A stretch of DNA of 8,135 bases from Bacteriovoracaceae bacterium (GTDB lineage Bacteria; Bdellovibrionota; Bacteriovoracia; Bacteriovoracales; Bacteriovoracaceae), in contig JAGOVR010000064.1 in the NCBI GenBank assembly GCA_018060635.1, positions 1-8,135 of the forward strand, written 5' to 3'. A model generated the notes under the pieces. That model searched no databases. It was not told where the DNA came from and was given only the letters and a program-made list of their open reading frames with translations. Made by a program: the position numbers and the translations under genes. Below, piece by piece: positions 5,789 through 8,135 of the stretch. Every line of letters starts with the position of its first letter. The first letter of the stretch is position 1.

Positions 5789-6581
5789 ACAAACTTTCAC
5801 GAATACGCACAAGAGACTCTAAAATTTTTGGAGCTTCCTTCATATCTAAAATAGTAGCCGCATCTGATAATGATTTTTCAGGTTCAGGATGTACTTCCAT
5901 AAATAGACCATCAGCTCCTGCCGCAATAGCCGCACGAGCCAAGGGAAATATTTGTTCTTTTTTTCCTCCTGTGGCGTGCCCCAGTCCTCCAGGTTTTTGC
6001 ACGGAGTGAGTGGCATCATAAATAGCTTTCACTCCAAAACTTTGAATAATTCCAAAACTTGCCATATCTACTACTAAATTATTATAGCCAAAAGAAAAAC
6101 CTCGCTCTGTTATGAGAATTTTTTCTTTGGGTAGAAAATGCGCCGCCTTTTCTACGATATTTCCTACTTCATAAGGAGATAAGAATTGCCCTTTTTTTAT
6201 TTTTAAAATGCGATCATATTGTACACAAGCTTTAGCTCCTGCAAAAATCATATCACTTTGTCTGCAAAGAAAAGCTGGAACTTGCAAAACATCCACAACA
6301 CCTGCTACCGCCATAGCTTGATCAGGCAAATGAAAATCGGTAATGAGCCCAAATCCAAATTCTTTTTTTACTTTTTCTAAAATGCGAAGACCTTCTTCTA
6401 TTCCCGGCCCGCGGTAAGATTTAGGAGAAGACCTGTTGGCCTTATCAAAACTACCTTTAAAATAAATATTCAGTTTTGCTTCTAAATTTTTTAGATTTTT
6501 TTTAAGATAGTCGGCCACCGTAAAAGCCAGTGCCTCACTCTCTAATACACATGGGCCTATAAAAAGATCTATTTTTTTCAC
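5772..6581 (-). CDS. kdsA: 3-deoxy-8-phosphooctulonate (Kdo-8-P) synthase, metal-dependent type
   Basis: KdsA condenses phosphoenolpyruvate with arabinose-5-phosphate to Kdo-8-phosphate for lipopolysaccharide inner core and lipid A assembly in the cytoplasm. The 269-residue protein has a TIM-barrel with FIGPCVLES (7-15), SFDKANRSS (44-52), SYRGPGIEEG (55-64), VPAFLCRQSD (101-110), ERGFSFGYNNLVVD (159-172), YDATHSVQKPGG (188-199) and FMEVHPEPE (227-235). Cys11, His192, Glu229 and Asp240 sit where the metal ligands of Aquifex-type KdsA lie. The metal-independent E. coli type has Asn in place of this Cys, so this is the metal-dependent class. The start is GTG 6581, with AAGGAG five bases upstream and a GTGA overlap with the pyrG stop. 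The 3' end overlaps the DUF493 gene. Confidence 0.96.
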   Translation of the reverse strand: MKKIDLFIGPCVLESEALAFTVADYLKKNLKNLEAKLNIYFKGSFDKANRSSPKSYRGPGIEEGLRILEKVKKEFGFGLITDFHLPDQAMAVAGVVDVLQVPAFLCRQSDMIFAGAKACVQYDRILKIKKGQFLSPYEVGNIVEKAAHFLPKEKILITERGFSFGYNNLVVDMASFGIIQSFGVKAIYDATHSVQKPGGLGHATGGKKEQIFPLARAAIAAGADGLFMEVHPEPEKSLSDAATILDMKEAPKILESLVRIRESLYEKNI

Positions 6582-8135
6582 CGAAACTCCTTAGCCGCCG
6601 CAATAAAACTTCTAAAAAGAGGATGCGGTAAAAAAGGACGGGATTTAAACTCAGGATGATATTGGCAACCTACAAAGTAAGGATGGTCTTTAAGTTCTAT
6701 GAGTTCTACTAAATTTAGAGTTTTATTAAGGCCTGAAAAAATAAGTCCCGATTGATACAGTTTATCCACATAGGTATTATTCACTTCCAAACGATGACGG
6801 TGACGTTCTGAAATAGTTTTCACCCCATAAATTTTTTGCCCTAAACTGCCTTCTTTCAAAGAGCAATCATAGGCCCCTAAACGCATACTAGCCCCTTTGC
6901 GTCCGTCTTTACTCTGCCCTTGCATATAGTGAATGACAGGCGTTCCTGTTTCTGTAAACTCCTGAGAAGTCGCATCCTTTATTCCTGCTACATTCCGTGC
7001 AAATTCGATAATAGCCAGTTGCATACCCAAACAAATACCAAAGTAAGGGATTTTTTTTGTTCTAGCATACTCAATAGCTAAAATTTTTCCTTCGGTTCCC
7101 CGAGAACCAAATCCCCCTGGAACTAAGATCCCATCCACTCCTGATAACAATTTATCTGCCATCTTAATATCTGTTAGATCATCTCCATCAATGTAGGTCA
7201 GTTCTACTTTCACTTGATTGGCAATAGCTCCATGTTTTAAAGCTTCATCTAAGGATTTATAAGATTCGATAAGCTCAGTATATTTCCCTACCACTCCAAT
7301 GCGCACAGTTTTGAGAGGATGCTCAAAATTAAAAATCACTTTTTCTAAATCAACCATATTAGGTTTGCTCGACCACATACCTAAAAGTTGGGTAATTTTT
7401 TCATCCAGCCCTTGTTTATGAAATTCCAGTGGCACTTTATAAATGGAGTCCACATCAATAGCTTGGAAAACATTATCTCTTGGAACATTACAAAACATGG
7501 AAATTTTTTCCATGATGTCACTATCCACTTCACGGTCACAACGGCACAAAATAATATTAGGAGTAAGTCCAATCGAACGTAACTCTTTCACTGAGTGTTG
7601 AGCAGGTTTGCTCTTTAACTCTCCCGCACTTTTAAGATAGGGAATAAGCACTAAATGAATGAACAAAACATTTTCATAACCTTTGTCATGAGCAAATTGA
7701 CGAATAGATTCTAGGAATGGCAGAGATTCAATATCCCCAACTGTTCCTCCAATTTCACCAATGAGAAGATCCGCTGACTCTGCGGCAATATCAATACGAC
7801 GTTTAATTTCATTCGTAATATGGGGAACAACTTGTACTGTTTTTCCTAAGTATTTTCCTTCACGTTCATTTTCAATGACCTGAGAATAGACTTGGCCAGT
7901 GGTAAAATTATTAGACTTGGATAATGTTAAAGAAGTAAAGCGTTCGTAGTGGCCCAAATCCAAATCTGTTTCTGCTCCGTCATCCGTTACAAAAACTTCC
8001 CCGTGCTGGAAAGGACTCATGGTCCCTGGATCTACATTGATGTAAGGATCCATTTTAAGCATATTAATTTTAATACCTCGACGTTCTAGAAGAGAGGCCA
8101 AAGAAGCTGCCGCCAGACCTTTTCCTAAGGAGCTT
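6578..8135 (-). CDS. pyrG: CTP synthase, N-terminus cut by the window
   Basis: PyrG makes CTP from UTP, ATP and glutamine (or ammonia) and feeds RNA, phospholipid (CDP-diacylglycerol) and CMP-Kdo synthesis. The frame is open to the window edge, and the first visible residues, SSLGKGLAAAS, are the family's P-loop. About 14 N-terminal residues are therefore missing. The TTG at 8101 is an internal leucine, not the start. Synthetase-domain motifs are MDPYINVDPGTMSP, FQHGEVFVTDDGAETDLDLG, GEIGGTVGDIESLPFLE and KPAQHSVKELRSIG. The class I glutamine amidotransferase domain has VPGGFGSRG, GICLGMQ with the nucleophilic Cys, ERHRHRLEVN, and CQYHPEF with the His and Glu of the triad. All catalytic motifs that can be seen are intact, with no frameshift. 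It is the first visible gene of the run and overlaps kdsA by four bases. Its promoter lies outside the window. Confidence 0.97.
   Translation of the reverse strand, partial: SSLGKGLAAASLASLLERRGIKINMLKMDPYINVDPGTMSPFQHGEVFVTDDGAETDLDLGHYERFTSLTLSKSNNFTTGQVYSQVIENEREGKYLGKTVQVVPHITNEIKRRIDIAAESADLLIGEIGGTVGDIESLPFLESIRQFAHDKGYENVLFIHLVLIPYLKSAGELKSKPAQHSVKELRSIGLTPNIILCRCDREVDSDIMEKISMFCNVPRDNVFQAIDVDSIYKVPLEFHKQGLDEKITQLLGMWSSKPNMVDLEKVIFNFEHPLKTVRIGVVGKYTELIESYKSLDEALKHGAIANQVKVELTYIDGDDLTDIKMADKLLSGVDGILVPGGFGSRGTEGKILAIEYARTKKIPYFGICLGMQLAIIEFARNVAGIKDATSQEFTETGTPVIHYMQGQSKDGRKGASMRLGAYDCSLKEGSLGQKIYGVKTISERHRHRLEVNNTYVDKLYQSGLIFSGLNKTLNLVELIELKDHPYFVGCQYHPEFKSRPFLPHPLFRSFIAAAKEFR
6587..6592 (-). 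promoter_or_regulatory. Ribosome binding site fixing the GTG start of kdsA
   Basis: AAGGAG on the minus strand lies five bases upstream of the kdsA GTG at 6581, within the last codons of pyrG. With the GTGA overlap it indicates coupled translation of pyrG and kdsA. Confidence 0.75.

Noticed and set aside
5789..5812. Longer DUF493 product from TTG 5812 or GTG 5800
   Set aside because: Neither has a ribosome site, and the added residues lie in the kdsA coding region and do not resemble the family N-terminus.
5776..6009. 77-codon plus-strand frame antisense to kdsA
   Set aside because: It mirrors the conserved KdsA C-terminal half; no ribosome site or domain is seen.
7381..7582. Two 63-64-codon frames, one per strand, inside pyrG
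   Set aside because: Both overlap the conserved synthetase region of pyrG and look like chance open frames.
8099..8101. TTG as the true start of pyrG
   Set aside because: The frame continues upstream through the conserved P-loop SSLGKG to the window edge, so the real start is outside.

Overview
The window is AT-rich, densely coded chromosomal DNA from a Gram-negative bacterium. The evidence for an outer membrane is a Kdo-8-phosphate synthase (KdsA, the pathway to the Kdo sugar of lipopolysaccharide) and a ScsB/DsbD-type thiol reductase with a signal peptide and a periplasmic domain. The low GC content, the gene set and the Aquifex-like, metal-dependent form of KdsA would fit a deltaproteobacterium-like or Bdellovibrionota-type genome. 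That placement is a weak inference, because no rRNA or other taxonomic marker is present.

Layout: (1) Bases 1-582 (+) hold the 3' part of a gene cut by the window edge. Its product looks like a small-heat-shock (Hsp20/alpha-crystallin-like) protein with two related beta-rich segments. (2) Bases 583-712 are a non-coding gap between convergent genes, with a 9-bp perfect inverted repeat and a T-rich tract. (3) Bases 713-2307 (-) are a two-gene unit: a BtuF-like substrate/corrinoid-binding protein without a signal peptide, then a SAM-dependent methyltransferase of unknown substrate, joined by a 4-base GTGA stop/start overlap. (4) Bases 2357-4525 (+) encode a 722-residue ScsB/DsbD-type protein that carries electrons from the cytoplasm to the periplasm. 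It is divergent from unit 3 and has a perfect TATAAT hexamer in the 49-bp gap. (5) Bases 4509-8135 (-) are a tight run pyrG (5' end cut off) - kdsA - DUF493/YbeD-like gene - gpsA, with junctions of 4-nt overlap, 17-nt overlap and an 8-nt gap. gpsA and the dsbD-type gene overlap tail to tail by 17 bp.

How the genes fit together: the pyrG-kdsA-DUF493-gpsA run reads as an envelope-precursor operon. PyrG makes CTP, which is used for CMP-Kdo and CDP-diacylglycerol. KdsA makes Kdo-8-P. GpsA makes sn-glycerol-3-phosphate, the phospholipid backbone. The DUF493 protein has no assigned role. The dsbD-type gene serves periplasmic thiol reduction.

I see no mobile element, CRISPR array, tRNA, rRNA or phage gene, and no convincing new system. 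The most interesting items are the signal-less BtuF-like protein coupled to an orphan methyltransferase, the apparent duplication in the Hsp20-like protein, and the inverted repeat between the first two genes.
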